Positions 1 to 12,900 of a stretch of 64,000 nt of DNA are shown piece after piece. Where the stretch lies: the NCBI RefSeq assembly GCF_900141905.1, contig NZ_FQZF01000008.1, forward strand, positions 1-64,000, written 5' to 3'. Both the position numbers and the translations under genes were made by a program. The notes under the pieces are model-generated. The model made no database searches. It was not told the DNA's origin and saw nothing but the letters and a program-made list of their open reading frames with translations. The stretch is from Muricoccus roseus (GTDB lineage: Bacteria; Pseudomonadota; Alphaproteobacteria; Acetobacterales; Acetobacteraceae). How positions within the stretch are numbered: the first letter of the stretch is position 1; each line of letters begins with the position of its first letter.

Positions 1-355
1 GGCCACCGAGGAGATCGGAGCGCAGATCGCCGAGATCCAGTCGGCGACCGATCAGGCGGTGGTGGCGATCGGGGGGATCGGGCGGACGATCGAGGAGGTG
101 AGCGGGATCGCGGTGGCGATCGCGGCGGCGGTGGAGCAGCAGACGGCGGCGACCGGGGAGATCGCGCGCACGGTGCAGGAGACGGCGCGTGCGACGGAGG
201 CGGTGACGGCCAACATCGCCTCGGTCAGCCAGGGCTCGGCCGAAACCGGCGCGGCCGCAGGCGAGGTGCTCTCCGCCGCCTCGGAACTCGCCCAGCAGGC
301 CGAGCAGCTCAACGGAACCGTCACCCACTTCGTCGCGGAGGTCCGGGCGGCGTGA
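1..355 (+). CDS. Methyl-accepting chemotaxis protein, C-terminal end (partial)
   Basis: The reading frame is open from the window edge (codons from base 2) to a TGA at 353-355, giving the last 117 residues of a chemoreceptor. The sequence is the end of an MCP cytoplasmic signalling helix: alternating Ala/Ile/Glu/Thr/Val heptads with IEEVSGIAVAIAAAVEQQ and TGEIARTVQETA, the return helix just after the CheA/CheW hairpin tip. The C-terminal pattern (LAQQAEQL, then a VTHFVAEVR tail) is usual for alphaproteobacterial receptors with no CheR-tethering pentapeptide. The sensory part lies outside the window, so the ligand is unknown. Confidence 0.9.
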   Translation, partial: ATEEIGAQIAEIQSATDQAVVAIGGIGRTIEEVSGIAVAIAAAVEQQTAATGEIARTVQETARATEAVTANIASVSQGSAETGAAAGEVLSAASELAQQAEQLNGTVTHFVAEVRAA

Positions 356-405
356 ACCCGAACCCGCCCTCCGCGTTGCCACGCCGCAGCACGGAGGGCG
401 GGATC

Positions 406-1100
406 ATGCCGCAAGCGAAGCGCGTCGCGCTGGTCACGGGCGGGGCGAAGGGGATCGGCCTCGGCATCGCCCGCCGCCTCGCCGCCGACGGATGGCACGT
501 CGTCACGGCCGATCTGGAGGCGGAGGGCCCGGAAGAGGCCGCCCGCCATGTCCAGGCCGACATCGCCGACGAAGCGGCGGTTCGCCGCCTGGTCGATGGC
601 ATCGCCGGCACTGAAGCCCGGCTTGACGGCCTCGTTGCCAATGCCGGCATCATGATCCGCAAGCCGCTGCGCGAGCTGACGCTGGAGGAATGGTCCCGCG
701 TCATCGCCACCAACCTCACCAGCACCTATCTCCTCGCCCGCGCCACCGAATCCCTCCTGCGTCAGGCGAAGGGCGCCATCGTCACCATCGCCTCCACCCG
801 CGCGCATCAGTCGGAGCCGGATACGGAAAGCTATTCCGCCTCCAAGGGCGGGCTCGTCGCCCTCACCCATGCCCTCGCCATCAGCCTTGGCCCGGATGTG
901 CGCGCGAATGTCGTCTCCCCCGGCTGGATCAACGTGAGCGGTGAAAAGCTGAGCGCGCGCGACCATGCCCAGCACCCCGCCGGCCGGGTCGGCCAGCCCG
1001 CCGATATCGCGGCGCTCGTCGCCTGGCTCCTCTCCCCCGAAAGCAGCTTCGTCACCGGCGCCGAGTTCGTCTCGGACGGCGGGATGACGCGGAAGATGAT

Positions 1101-1113
<13 letters not shown>
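406..1113 (+). CDS. SDR family NAD(P)-dependent oxidoreductase
   Basis: A 235-residue classical short-chain dehydrogenase. The cofactor motif TGGAKGIG is at residues 11-18, NAG at about 79-81, and the catalytic Ser130, Tyr143 and Lys147 (YSASK) are all present. The C-terminus has the usual SSFVTGAEFVSDGG motif. The frame stays open upstream to a GTG that overlaps the chemoreceptor stop. I chose the ATG at 406 because GGAGGG lies about six bases before it and the protein then starts directly at the first beta strand. The substrate cannot be told. The gene converges with the enoyl-CoA hydratase and the two overlap by 13 bases at their 3' ends. Confidence 0.85.
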
Positions 1114-3214
<2,101 letters not shown>

Positions 3215-3297
3215 ACCCGGCGCCACGCGCCGGGCTGCCCTGTAGGCTCCTCCGCGAAGCACCACGCGCGAAGCGCGGGCAGGAGGAGGAAGCAGGA

Positions 3298-3537
3298 ATG
3301 CTGACACGGCGCAGCGCGGGGCTCGCGGCGACCGCTTCTACCCTGCCTCGCCCACCTGCCTCGCCCAGGGGCCATCTCCCCCTGGCCGCCATCCTCGCCG
3401 CGCTGCCGCCGGACATTATCCTCGGCGTCGAGGCGCCAAGCGCGGAACACGCCCATCTCCCGCCCGTGGAACGCGCCCGGCTCTGCGGCGAATCCACCCG
3501 TGCCTTCCTCGCCACCCTCCCCGCCCCGGGAGGCTGA
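3298..3537 (+). pseudogene. Chimeric remnant: signal-like start joined to the tail of a sugar phosphate isomerase
   Basis: An 80-codon frame preceded by a strong ribosome site (AGGAGGAGGAAGCAGGA). It begins MLTRRSAGLAATA, like a Tat-type signal, but then passes without a domain into LPPDIILGVEAPSAEHAHLPPVERA, which resembles the last strand and helix of xylose-isomerase-like (sugar phosphate isomerase/epimerase) TIM barrels. About 200 residues of barrel would be missing. I read this as an internally deleted gene rather than a working small protein, though a short expressed product cannot be excluded. It converges with the SDR that ends at 3560. Confidence 0.45.
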
Positions 3538-3559
3538 TGCCGCCGGGGCGGGCCAGGGG

Positions 3560-4321
3560 TCAGATCACCACGCCGCCGCTCACATGCAGGGATTGCCCGG
3601 TGATGTAGGCGGCGCCCGGCGAGGCCAGGAAGGCGATCGCGGCCGCGACGTCCGAAGGCTTGCCGAGCCGTGCCAGCGGGATGCGGGAGATGATCGCCTC
3701 CCAGGCCGGGGCCTCCAGCGCCACATGCGTCCCCGCATCCTTCTGGGTGAAGCCCGGCACCACCGCATTCACCGTCACATCGGGCGCCCATTCGATCGAG
3801 AGCGAGCGCACCAGCGCCTCCACCCCCGCCTTGGCCGCCGCGCTCGCGGGGAACAGCGCCGTGTCCGTCCGGAACAAGTGCGCCACGAAGGAGGAGACGG
3901 CCACCATCCGCGCGAAGCCGCCCTCCCGCCCCGCCCGCTGGAGATGCGGCCCCGCCGCCCGCACCAGCCGCATGAAGCCCCACAGCACCGTATCCGCCGT
4001 CCGGGCGAAGCCCTCATCCGTCATGGCACCGACCAGCGTGCGGTCGGCGAAGCCGGCATTGGCCACCACCACCTCCAGCCCGCCGAAGGCCGCCACCGCC
4101 TCCTCCACCAGCCGCGCGGGCGCCTCCGGCGCGGTCAGGTCCGCCACCAGCACCTCCGCCCGCGCCCCGGCCGCCCGCAGCTCCGCCGCCACCGCCTCGG
4201 CGCCGGTGCGGTTGCCCCGGCAATGCACGGCGATGCAGGCCCCGGGCATGGCCAGGGCGCGCGCCGTCGCCGCCCCGATCCCGCTCGAGGCCCCGGTGAT
4301 CAGAATCCGCCGCTCGGCCAT
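3560..4321 (-). CDS. SDR family oxidoreductase with atypical active site
   Basis: A 253-residue short-chain dehydrogenase: cofactor motif TGASSGIG at residues 9-16, NAG at 88-90, Ser143/Ser144 of the catalytic serine region, Lys164, and a C-terminal AAYITGQSLHVSGG. The position four residues before Lys164, normally the catalytic Tyr, reads Ser160 (SAAAK instead of YxxxK). This could mean altered or lost redox activity, or a shifted active site. AAGGGGAAG lies upstream of the ATG at 4321. It is divergent from the 2-hydroxyacid dehydrogenase gene, with 87 bases between the starts. Substrate unknown. Confidence 0.82.
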   Translation of the reverse strand: MAERRILITGASSGIGAATARALAMPGACIAVHCRGNRTGAEAVAAELRAAGARAEVLVADLTAPEAPARLVEEAVAAFGGLEVVVANAGFADRTLVGAMTDEGFARTADTVLWGFMRLVRAAGPHLQRAGREGGFARMVAVSSFVAHLFRTDTALFPASAAAKAGVEALVRSLSIEWAPDVTVNAVVPGFTQKDAGTHVALEAPAWEAIISRIPLARLGKPSDVAAAIAFLASPGAAYITGQSLHVSGGVVI

Positions 4322-4408
4322 CGTCTTCCCCTTCTGCGGCGCCCCGAATGGACGAGCGCGCCCCTCGACCGCAGGATGCCGCGCAATCGGCGACGAAGGG
4401 AGAGGCGC

Positions 4409-5416
4409 ATGGCGGTCACGGTGATGCAGGCGGAGGGGCTCTATCCCGACGATACGGTGGAACGGGAGGTGCTCGGCCCGGATGTCCGCATCCTCCAGCC
4501 CCATTCCGGCAGCCTCGCCGAACTCCCCGATTCCCTTCTGACGGAGGTGGAGGGCCTCTTCATCTTCCGCCACTGGCTCTCCGCGGCCGACATCGCCCGC
4601 TTCCCCAAGCTGCGCTGCGTGGTGCGAATGGGGGTCGGCTACGACCGGCTGGACCGCGTCACCCTCGCCAGCCGCGGGGTCACCGTCTGCAACCTGCCGG
4701 ATTACGGCACCACCGAGGTCGCGGACCACGCCATCGCCCTGGCCCTCGCCCTCCGCCGCGGGCTCCTCCTGCACCACGATGCCCAGCGCGCCGCTCCGCC
4801 CGCGCCCTGGGTTCCGATCGAATCCCCCCTGGTCCAGCGCCCCTCCAACCGGACCTTCGGCGTGCTCGGCCTGGGCCGCATCGGCACGGCGGTGGCGCTA
4901 CGGGCCAAGGCCTTCGGCTGGCGGGTGGTCTTCCATGACCCCTACCTGCCCAACGGAACGGAACTCGCCCTCGGCATCCAGCGGGCCCGCCATATCGAGG
5001 AGCTGTTCGCCCAGGCGGATACCCTCTCCCTCCATACGCCCCTCACCAGCACCACCCGCGGCCTGGTCGACGAACGCCTGCTCCGGCTCATGCCGGCCGG
5101 CGCCGTGCTGGTGAACACCGCGCGCGGCCCCGTGCTCGACCTGGACGCGCTGGAGCGCTGCCTGCGGGACGGCACCGTCGCCGGCGCCGGCCTGGACGTG
5201 CTGCCGGAGGAGCCCCCGGGCCCCGCCATCCCCTCGCTCCTCTCCGCCTATCGGGCGCGGGAATCCTGGCTCGCGGGCCGGCTCATCGTCACGCCCCACA
5301 GCGCGTATCATTCCCCGGACGCTGTCGCGGATATTCGGCGCAAGAGTGCGGAAACGATGCGCGATGTGCTGCTGGAAGGAAGGACGACGAATGTCATCCC
5401 GCCGGATCACGGTTAA
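4409..5416 (+). CDS. D-2-hydroxyacid dehydrogenase (CtBP / phosphoglycerate dehydrogenase-like)
   Basis: A 335-residue NAD-dependent D-isomer-specific 2-hydroxyacid dehydrogenase. The substrate domain ends near residue 100 (VRMGVGYDRLD); the Rossmann motif is GVLGLGRIGTAVA at about residues 151-163. The catalytic Arg (NTARGPVLD), Glu (VLPEEPPG) and His (TPHSAYHS) are all present, so it should be active. The length and the YDRLD/DYGTTEVADHAI motifs fit the C-terminal-binding-protein-like subgroup more than SerA, and there is no ACT domain. GAAGGGAG lies eight bases before the ATG. It is probably catabolic and is not obviously tied to the capsule operon that follows. Confidence 0.87.
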   Translation: MAVTVMQAEGLYPDDTVEREVLGPDVRILQPHSGSLAELPDSLLTEVEGLFIFRHWLSAADIARFPKLRCVVRMGVGYDRLDRVTLASRGVTVCNLPDYGTTEVADHAIALALALRRGLLLHHDAQRAAPPAPWVPIESPLVQRPSNRTFGVLGLGRIGTAVALRAKAFGWRVVFHDPYLPNGTELALGIQRARHIEELFAQADTLSLHTPLTSTTRGLVDERLLRLMPAGAVLVNTARGPVLDLDALERCLRDGTVAGAGLDVLPEEPPGPAIPSLLSAYRARESWLAGRLIVTPHSAYHSPDAVADIRRKSAETMRDVLLEGRTTNVIPPDHG

Positions 5417-5590
5417 TTTATCGTTTCTGCTGTGGTACATAATAAGAGCGGATCGAGTAACGCCAAGGACTATCGAAGTCTCTTTCCCGGCGCAGACGCC
5501 TTTCTGATTTCGCTTCCGGGCAGCAAAGATGGTGGCATCCTTCTTCGCAGTTGCGGTAAATGCCTGTTGTCGATCGTGAAGGAGAAGCGG
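5417..5590 (+). promoter_or_regulatory. AT-richer leader in front of the capsule/PKS operon
   Basis: This 174-base gap is clearly poorer in GC than its surroundings (for example TTAATTTATCGTTTC and ACATAATAAG near 5413-5446). A CATAAT at 5438-5443 could serve as a -10 box, but no convincing -35 stands 16-18 bases upstream, so the promoter itself is not called. The glycosyltransferase frame stays open back to a GTG at 5432, so part of this stretch could be coding. I favour it as the promoter and leader of the operon ending at kpsS. Confidence 0.4.
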
Positions 5591-6940
5591 GTGCCGCGAG
5601 GCGAGGAGATCACGACGCCGGACACCCGCGGTGGGGCCACGGCCCAGCCGCCGCATGTGGTGCTGGACGTCTCCCGCCTTCTGGCCTGCGGGACGAAGGC
5701 GGCCCCATCGGGCATCGACCGGGTCGAGATGGCCTATGCCCGCCGCTGGGCGACCATGCCCGAGGGAAGCTGCACCTTCGTCGCCCAGGCGCTCGCCGGG
5801 GACTACGTGGCCCTGCCCTGGCGCGCGGTGGTCGGGCTCATCGCCTTCCTCACCAAGGCCTGGGGACACAGCGACCCGAATGGCGGGGCCGCCCGCCGCG
5901 CCCGCCGTATCTCGGTCGCCCTGCGCTGGCGCGTCATGGCCGGGATCGGCCAGCGCGCCCTGGCCCGCCGGCTGAAGCAGCCGGGCCCGAAGGTCTTCCT
6001 CCTTGTCTCCCACCGCGCCCTGGAGCGCGAGCGGCCGATCCAGGTGATGCAGGAGGCCGGCTGCGCCTTCGTCCCGCTGATCCATGACCTGATCCCGGCG
6101 ACGCATCCCGAATATGCCCGCCCCGGCCAGGCGGACCGGCATCTCAAGCGCATCAGCACCACGGCGGCGCTGGCCGATGCCATCATCGTCAACTCCGCCC
6201 ATACGGCGGCGGCGCTGCGCCCCCATCTCGGCGCGCGGGAAATCCCGCCGCCGGTCACGGTCGCCCCGCTCGGCATCGAATCCCCGCCGATGGTGAACCC
6301 CGCCCTGCCGGCCGAGCCCTATTTCGTCGTCCTCGGCACCATCGAGCCGCGGAAGAACCACCTCCTCCTGCTCCATCTCTGGCGCGATCTCGCCGCCCGG
6401 ATGGGCCGCCGCACCCCGCATCTCCTCGTCGTCGGCCGCCGCGGCTGGGAGAACGAGAACGTGGTGGACATCCTGGAGCGCTGCGACGCCCTGCGCGGCA
6501 CGGTGCGCGAGATGGGCCAGGTGCCGGACCGGGAGGTGTGGGAAATCCTGCGTGGCGCCCGCGCCCTGCTCTTCCCCTCCTTCGCCGAGGGCTATGGCCT
6601 GCCCCTGGCCGAGGCCCTGGCGCTGGGCGTGCCGGCCATCTGCTCCGACCTGCCCGCCCTTCGGGAGGTCGGCGGCAACGTCCCCGACTATCTCGACCCG
6701 CTCGATGGCATCGCCTGGCGCGCCGCCATCCTCGATTACGCGGACCCCTCCAGCACGGCGCGCGCCGAGCAGCTCTCCCGCCTCGCCGGCTGGCGCCCGC
6801 CCCGCTGGGAAAGCCACTTCGCCCGCGTGGATGAGGTGCTGGCCGGTCTCGCCCGCCGCCGGAGCCGCGCCTCGCTGAATGCCGCCCTGCCAGGCTGGCT
6901 TCGTTCCCGGTCCTTCGGGCCGGGCGGCGCCCACCCCTGA
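5591..6940 (+). CDS. Glycosyltransferase family 1/4 (capsule locus)
   Basis: A 449-residue GT-B glycosyltransferase. The N-terminal domain carries APSGIDRVEMAYARRW, typical of capsule and LPS glycosyltransferases, and the C-terminal domain carries GTIEPRKNHLLLL and LFPSFAEGYGLPLAEALALG, the E-x7-E sugar-nucleotide signature of this family. The GTG at 5591 is chosen for the AAGGAG about seven bases before it; an in-frame GTG at 5432 would add 53 residues of unusual composition. It opens the plus-strand operon that runs through the PKS, oxoamine synthase, formyltransferase and kpsS, so it probably adds a sugar to the capsule repeat or its lipid-linked start. Donor and acceptor are unknown. Confidence 0.85.
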   Translation: MPRGEEITTPDTRGGATAQPPHVVLDVSRLLACGTKAAPSGIDRVEMAYARRWATMPEGSCTFVAQALAGDYVALPWRAVVGLIAFLTKAWGHSDPNGGAARRARRISVALRWRVMAGIGQRALARRLKQPGPKVFLLVSHRALERERPIQVMQEAGCAFVPLIHDLIPATHPEYARPGQADRHLKRISTTAALADAIIVNSAHTAAALRPHLGAREIPPPVTVAPLGIESPPMVNPALPAEPYFVVLGTIEPRKNHLLLLHLWRDLAARMGRRTPHLLVVGRRGWENENVVDILERCDALRGTVREMGQVPDREVWEILRGARALLFPSFAEGYGLPLAEALALGVPAICSDLPALREVGGNVPDYLDPLDGIAWRAAILDYADPSSTARAEQLSRLAGWRPPRWESHFARVDEVLAGLARRRSRASLNAALPGWLRSRSFGPGGAHP

Positions 6941-6951
6941 TCTTCCACGAC

Positions 6952-9900
6952 GTGGAATCACCCGTGAAACGCTCCGCCCCCGCCCGCCGCCCGGGCGCCC
7001 GCAAGGACGCCCGCCCCCCGCAGGCGGCCGAGCCGATCGCCGTGGTCGGCGCGGCCTGCCGCTTCCCCGGCGCGCCCGACCTGGACGCCTTCTGGTCCCT
7101 GCTGGCCGAGGGGCGGGACGCCGTCTCGACCCTCCCGGCGGACCGCTTCAACCAGGACTGGTTCCTGCACCCCCGCCGGGGCGAGCCCGGCCGTTCCTAC
7201 ACCTTCGCCGCCGGCCATCTGGGCGACGTGACGGGCTTCGACGCCCCGCATTTCGGCCTCTCCCCGCGCGAGGTGGCCGAGGCGGACCCGCAGCAGCGCC
7301 TGCTCCTCGAAGTGGCCTGGGAAGCGCTGGAGGATGCCGGCTGGCCCGCAGCCTCCGTCGCCGGACGCGAGATCGGCGTCTTCGTCGGCGGCTCCTCCAC
7401 CGACTATGCGGAGCTGCGCCTCTCGGATCCCGCAGGCGCCGACCGCTACTTCATGACCGGCAACACCCTTTCCATCCTGGGGAACCGGATCACCAACGTC
7501 TTCGACCTGCGCGGCGGCGCGCAGACCGTGGACACCGCCTGCTCCTCCTCCCTCGTCGCCCTGTCGCTCGCGGTGGATGCCCTCCGGGCGGGCCGGGTGG
7601 AGGCGGCGATGGTGGGCGGCGTGCAGCTGCTCCTCTCGCCCTATGCCTTCGCGGGCTTCTCCCGCGCCTCCATGCTTTCCCCCACCGGGCGCTGCCATGT
7701 CTTCTCCGCGAAGGCGGACGGCTATGTGCGCGGCGAGGGCGCGGGCATGGTCGTGCTCAAGCCGCTCTCGGCGGCGCTGGCGGCCGGGGATTCCATCCGC
7801 GGCGTGATCCTCTCGGCCGGGGTGAACGCCGTCGGCCGCTCCATCGGCCTCTCCCTGCCCGACCCCCAGGCCCAGGCGGCGCTGATCCGCCGCGTGCTGG
7901 CCGAGTCCGGCCTGCCGGCCAGCCGCATCTCCTATTTCGAGGCCCATGGCACCGGCACCCAGGCGGGCGACCCGGTGGAGGCGCAGGCCATCGGCCATTC
8001 GCTCGCCCTGGCGGAGGGGACCGGCCGCACCGGGCCGCTTCCCGTGGGGTCGGTGAAGTCGAACATCGGCCATCTCGAGACCGCCTCCGGCATGGCCGGA
8101 CTCATCAAGGCGCTGCTCATGCTGGAGAAGCGGGTGATCCCGCCGAACCTGCATTTCGACGACCCGAACCCCCGGATCGACTTCGAGGCGCTGAACATCC
8201 GCGTCCCGACCACGATCGAGCCCCTGCCGGGGCGCGCGCCCGTGATCGGCGTGAATTCCTTTGGCTTCGGCGGCACCAATGCCTCCGTGCTGCTCGCCGC
8301 GGCGCCGGCCACCCGCCGCGCGCCGGCGGAGGAGCCCCCGGCGGCCCTGCCGCCGCTGGTGCTCTCCACCCGCTCCGCCGAGGCCCTGCCGCGGGCGGCC
8401 GAGGCCTGGTCCGCCACGCTGCGCGCGGCGCCCGAGCGCGCGCCCGCCCTCCTGCGCGGCCTCGCCCGCCACCGGGAGCTCGGTCCCCACCGCCTCGTCA
8501 TGCGCGGCGAGACCGCCGAGCACCTGGCGGAGGCGCTCGATTCCTTCGCCGCCGGCGAACCGGCGGGTGTGCAGGGCAACGCCACCCCGGCCGCCGGGCG
8601 CGAGGCCACGGGCCCCGCCTTCGCCTTCTCCGGCAACGGCTCCCAGTTCCCCGGCATGGCCCGCGAGGCCATGGCGCATTCCCGCAGCTTCCGCGCGGCG
8701 GTGGAGGCGGCGGATGCCGAGCTCACCCCGCGCCTGGGCTGGTCCATCGCGGCCGCGCTCGCCGACGGGCTGACCGCCGAGGCCCTGAGCGCCACCGAAG
8801 TCGCGCAGCCGGCCCTCTTCGCCGTGCAGCATGGCCTCGTCGCCGCCCTCGCGGGCGAGGGCATCGCCCCCGCCCTTGTCCTCGGCCACTCGGTCGGCGA
8901 GGTGGCGGCCGCCCTGGCCGCCGGCATCCTGGACCTGCCCGGGGCCGCCCAGCTCATCATCGCCCGCTCCACCGCCCAGGCCCGCACCCGGGGCAAGGGG
9001 CGCATGGCCGCCCTCAACGCCACCGAGGCCGAGGCCGCGCCGCTGCTGGCCGAATGCGGCCCGGGGCTCGAGATCGCGGCCCGCAACGCGCCGCGCGCGC
9101 TGACCATCGCCGGCCCTGCGGAATCCATCGCCCGCCTGGCCGTCGCGGCGAAGCGCGAGCGGCTGACGATCATCCCGCTCGACCTCGACTACGCCTTCCA
9201 CTCCGCCGCCATGGACGAGGTGGAGCATACCCTGCGGGATTCCCTGCGCGGCCTCCGCCCCGCCGCCCCGCGCATCCCCTTCCTCTCCACCGTGAGCGGG
9301 ACCGCCCTCGATGGCCCGGCGGATGCGGATTACTGGTGGCGCAACCTGCGCGCGCCCGTCCGCTTCGCCGATGCCGCCGCCGAGGCCGGGCGCCGCGGCG
9401 CGCGCCCGGTCATCGAGATCGGCCCGAACCCGATCCTGCAATCCTATCTGCGCGAGGCGCTGCGCGCGGCGAAGGCCGAGGCCCCGATCCTCGCCAGCCT
9501 TTCCAAGCGCGACCAGCCCGGCGACCCCATCCCGCTGATCGCCGACCGCGCCACGGCCATGGGCGCGGATCCCCGCCGCGCGCCCGCCTTCGCCGGCCCC
9601 GCCGCCCGCCGCGGCCTGCCGCCCACCCCCTTCGTCCGCAGCCGGCACTGGTTCCCGGCCACGCCCGAGGCGATGCATCTGCACGACCCGGCGTTGGATC
9701 ACCCGCTGCTCGGCTTCCGGCGCGCGGCCGATCCCTCCGACGAGGGCTTCGCCGAATGGACGCGCAACCTCGATGCGGCGCTGATGCCCTGGCTGGCCGA
9801 CCACCGGCTGGGCGACGAGGCCGTGCTGCCCGCCGCCGGCATGGTGGAGATGGCCCTCGCCGCCGCCGCCCGCCGCTTTCCCGAGGCCGAGGCGCTGGAG

Positions 9901-12900
9901 CTCTCGACCTTCCAGATCCTCCGCCCGCTCCCCATCCCCTCGGCCGAGCGCGACAGCGGCAGCCAGCAGGTCCGCTTCCGCCTGGCCGATGACGGCACCT
10001 TCCGGCTCGAATCCCGCCGCCGCATGGGTGGCGAGGGCTGGTCGCTCCATGCCCGCGGCCTGATCCGCCCCGCCACGCTCGAAGCCCTGCCCGCCCTTCC
10101 GCCCCAGCCGGAGGACGCCCGCCGCGTCGCCGAACCCGCCCTGCACGCGGTGGCCGCTCGTTGCGGCCTGGATTACGGCCCCGCCTTCCGCCCCGTCCGC
10201 CATGTCGACATCGCCTCCTCCGGCCGCGAGGCCGAGGTCTCGCTCGCGCTCCCGCCCGAGGCGCCGGAGGATGCGGGCTTCCTGCTGCATCCCGTGCGGC
10301 TGGACGGCGCCATGCAGGGCCTGATCGGCCTGCTCGCGGACCGTTCCTCGGTGGCCGGCCAGCGCCCCGGCAACGCCTTGGGCGACACGCCGGGCGAGGC
10401 GCTGGTCCCCGTCCGCTTCGAGCGCCTGGTCCTGCGCCGCGACGCCAGCCCGGCCGAGCGCGCCACCCTTGCCCTCACCCATGCCGGCGAGCGCGCGGCC
10501 GAGGCACGCATGATCCTGGCCGATGCGAACGGCCGCACCGTGGCGGTGGCCGAGGGCGTGTGGTTCCAGCGTGCCCGCCTCGGCCGCTCCGAGGCCATTG
10601 AGGCCGTGGCCTTCCGGCTGGAGGACCAGCCGGCGATCGACCCGGCCCTCCCCGGCCCGGAGCAGACCCGCACGCTGGACCTCGCCCTGCTCGCGGCCGG
10701 CGCGCGGGACGAATCGCTCGACCTCTCCGAGCCCACTCTCCTGCTGGAGGGCTATGTCGCCGCCGCGGCGCTCCGCGCCTTCGCGGCCCGGGCGGCCGCC
10801 CATCCGGACCAGCCGCTGCTGCCCACCACCCCCTATGCCGCCAGCATGCTGCGCGCGCTGGAGGAGGATGGGCTGGCGGTGAAGGAAAGCCAGGGCTGGC
10901 GCCTTCTGCCGGAGGGAGACCTGCCGGCGCCGGAGGATATCTGGCGCTCCGTGCTCATCGAGCGCCCGGCCCTCGCCCAGGACCTTGCCCTGCTGGCGCT
11001 CGCGGCCGAGCGCCTGCCGGAAGCGCTGGCCGGCCACCTCCCGCCCGAGACGGCGCGCCTGCGCGTCTCCGAGGAGTCCGCGGCCTATGACCGCCTGGCC
11101 CAGGTGCTGGCCGACACCACCACCGCCATCGCCGCCGCCTGGCCCGCGGACCGCCCCCTGCGCGTCCTCGACCTCGGCGGCTCCGCCGTCACGCGCCACC
11201 TCTCCTCCGGCCTCGCCCGCTCCGGCCGGCGCGTGCTGCACATGCTGGCCGGCATGGCCCGCCCGGCCCCCTCCGCCCAGATCGGGGTGGAGGTGGTCAC
11301 GCTCGACTGGGACCCCGCCGGCGGCGCCGCGCCGCCGGTGACGGCCGATCTCGTGGTGGGGGTGAACGCCTCCATCCGCGCCCGCGCCGGCACCGCCCTG
11401 CTGCCCAATCTCGCGGCCGTCCTGGCCGAAGGCGGCATGCTCCTCCTGGCGGAGGCGCTGCCGGGCCGGCTGGTCGATTTCATGCGCGGCCAGGACCCCG
11501 AGAGCTGGGCCAACCCGGCCCCACCGAGCGCCACGGCCTGGCGCGAGGCCCTGCAGGAGGGCGGCTGGTCCGGCGGCCGCACCGAGGCGCTGCGCGCCTC
11601 GCCCTGGCCGGCCCTGTTGATCGCCGCCCAGCGGGGCGCCCCCGCGCCGGTGGTGCCCGAGGCCGAGCCCGGGAAGCGGATGGTCGTGCTGGCCGATGGC
11701 GGCGCGGCCCCCCTGGGCGAGGCCCTGATCGCCGCGCTCGGCCGCGCCGGCGCCAGCGTCGAGCTGCACCGGCTGGAGGATGCCTCCGCCCTGCCGGCGC
11801 GCGGTCTGCGCGGCGCGGCGGTGGTGGCCGTGGCCAATCCTCCGGGCGCCGCGCTGGCGACCACCCTGGCCGGCATCGCCCAGCTCGCCACGGCGGCCTC
11901 CGGCGCCTGCTCGGGCTTCACCCTCATCGCCCAGGGCGGGCCGGAAACCCCGGCCGCCGAGGCCATCCGGGCCCTCGGCCGCGTCCTGGCGAACGAGATG
12001 CCGGATCTCTCGCCCCGGCGCATCCTGATCGATGCCGCGCTGGCTCCGGCCGCCGCCGCCCGCCGCCTGCTGCCGGAACTGCTGGCCCCCGGCGCGGAGC
12101 CGGACCTCGTCCTCGGCCTCTCGGCCCGCCGGGTGCCCCGCGTGGCGCAGGGCCATCCGCCGCGCCCGGCCGCCGCCGCCCGCCTGGCGGTGCGCCAGCC
12201 CGGCGCGCTCGCCAGCCTCGGCTGGGAACCGATGGACGCGCTGCCCCAGCCCGGCCCGGGCGAGGTGCGCATCCGGGTGGAGGCCGCCGGCCTGAACTTC
12301 CGAGACCTGATGTGGGCTCAGGGCCTGCTGCCGGAGGAGACGCTGAAGGACGGCTTCGCCGGCGCCGGCCTCGGCATGGAATGCGCGGGCATTGTCGAGG
12401 CCGCCGGCCCCGGCGTGGCCTTCCATCCCGGCACGCGGGTCTTCGGCTTCGCGCCGAAGGCGCTGGCCAGCCGCGCCCTGACCCGCGCCCAGGCCCTGGC
12501 CCCCATCCCGGAGGGCCTCACCTTCACCGCCGCCGCCACCATTCCGGTGGCCTTCCTCACCGCCGTCTACGCGCTGGAAACCTGCGCCCGCATCGCCCCG
12601 GGCGAGCGCGTGCTGGTGCATGGCGGCGCGGGCGCGGTGGGGCTCGCGGCGCTCCAGGTGGCCCATGCGGCAGGGGCGGAGGTGGCGATGACGGCCGGCA
12701 CCGCCGCCAAGCGCGCCTTCCTGCGCGCGGCCGGCGCCGACCTCGTGCTGGACAGCCGCGCCGCCGGCTTCGACGACGCGCTTCGGCAGCACTGGCCGGA
12801 GGGCGTGGACGTCGTGCTTAACTCCCTGGCCGGGGAGGCGATGGAGCGCTCCATCGGCCTGCTCAAGCCCTATGGCCGCTTCGTGGAGCTGGGCAAGCGC

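Noticed and set aside
5432-5590. N-terminal extension of the first glycosyltransferase
   Set aside because: Composition is unlike the protein, there is no domain, and a better ribosome site stands before the GTG at 5591.
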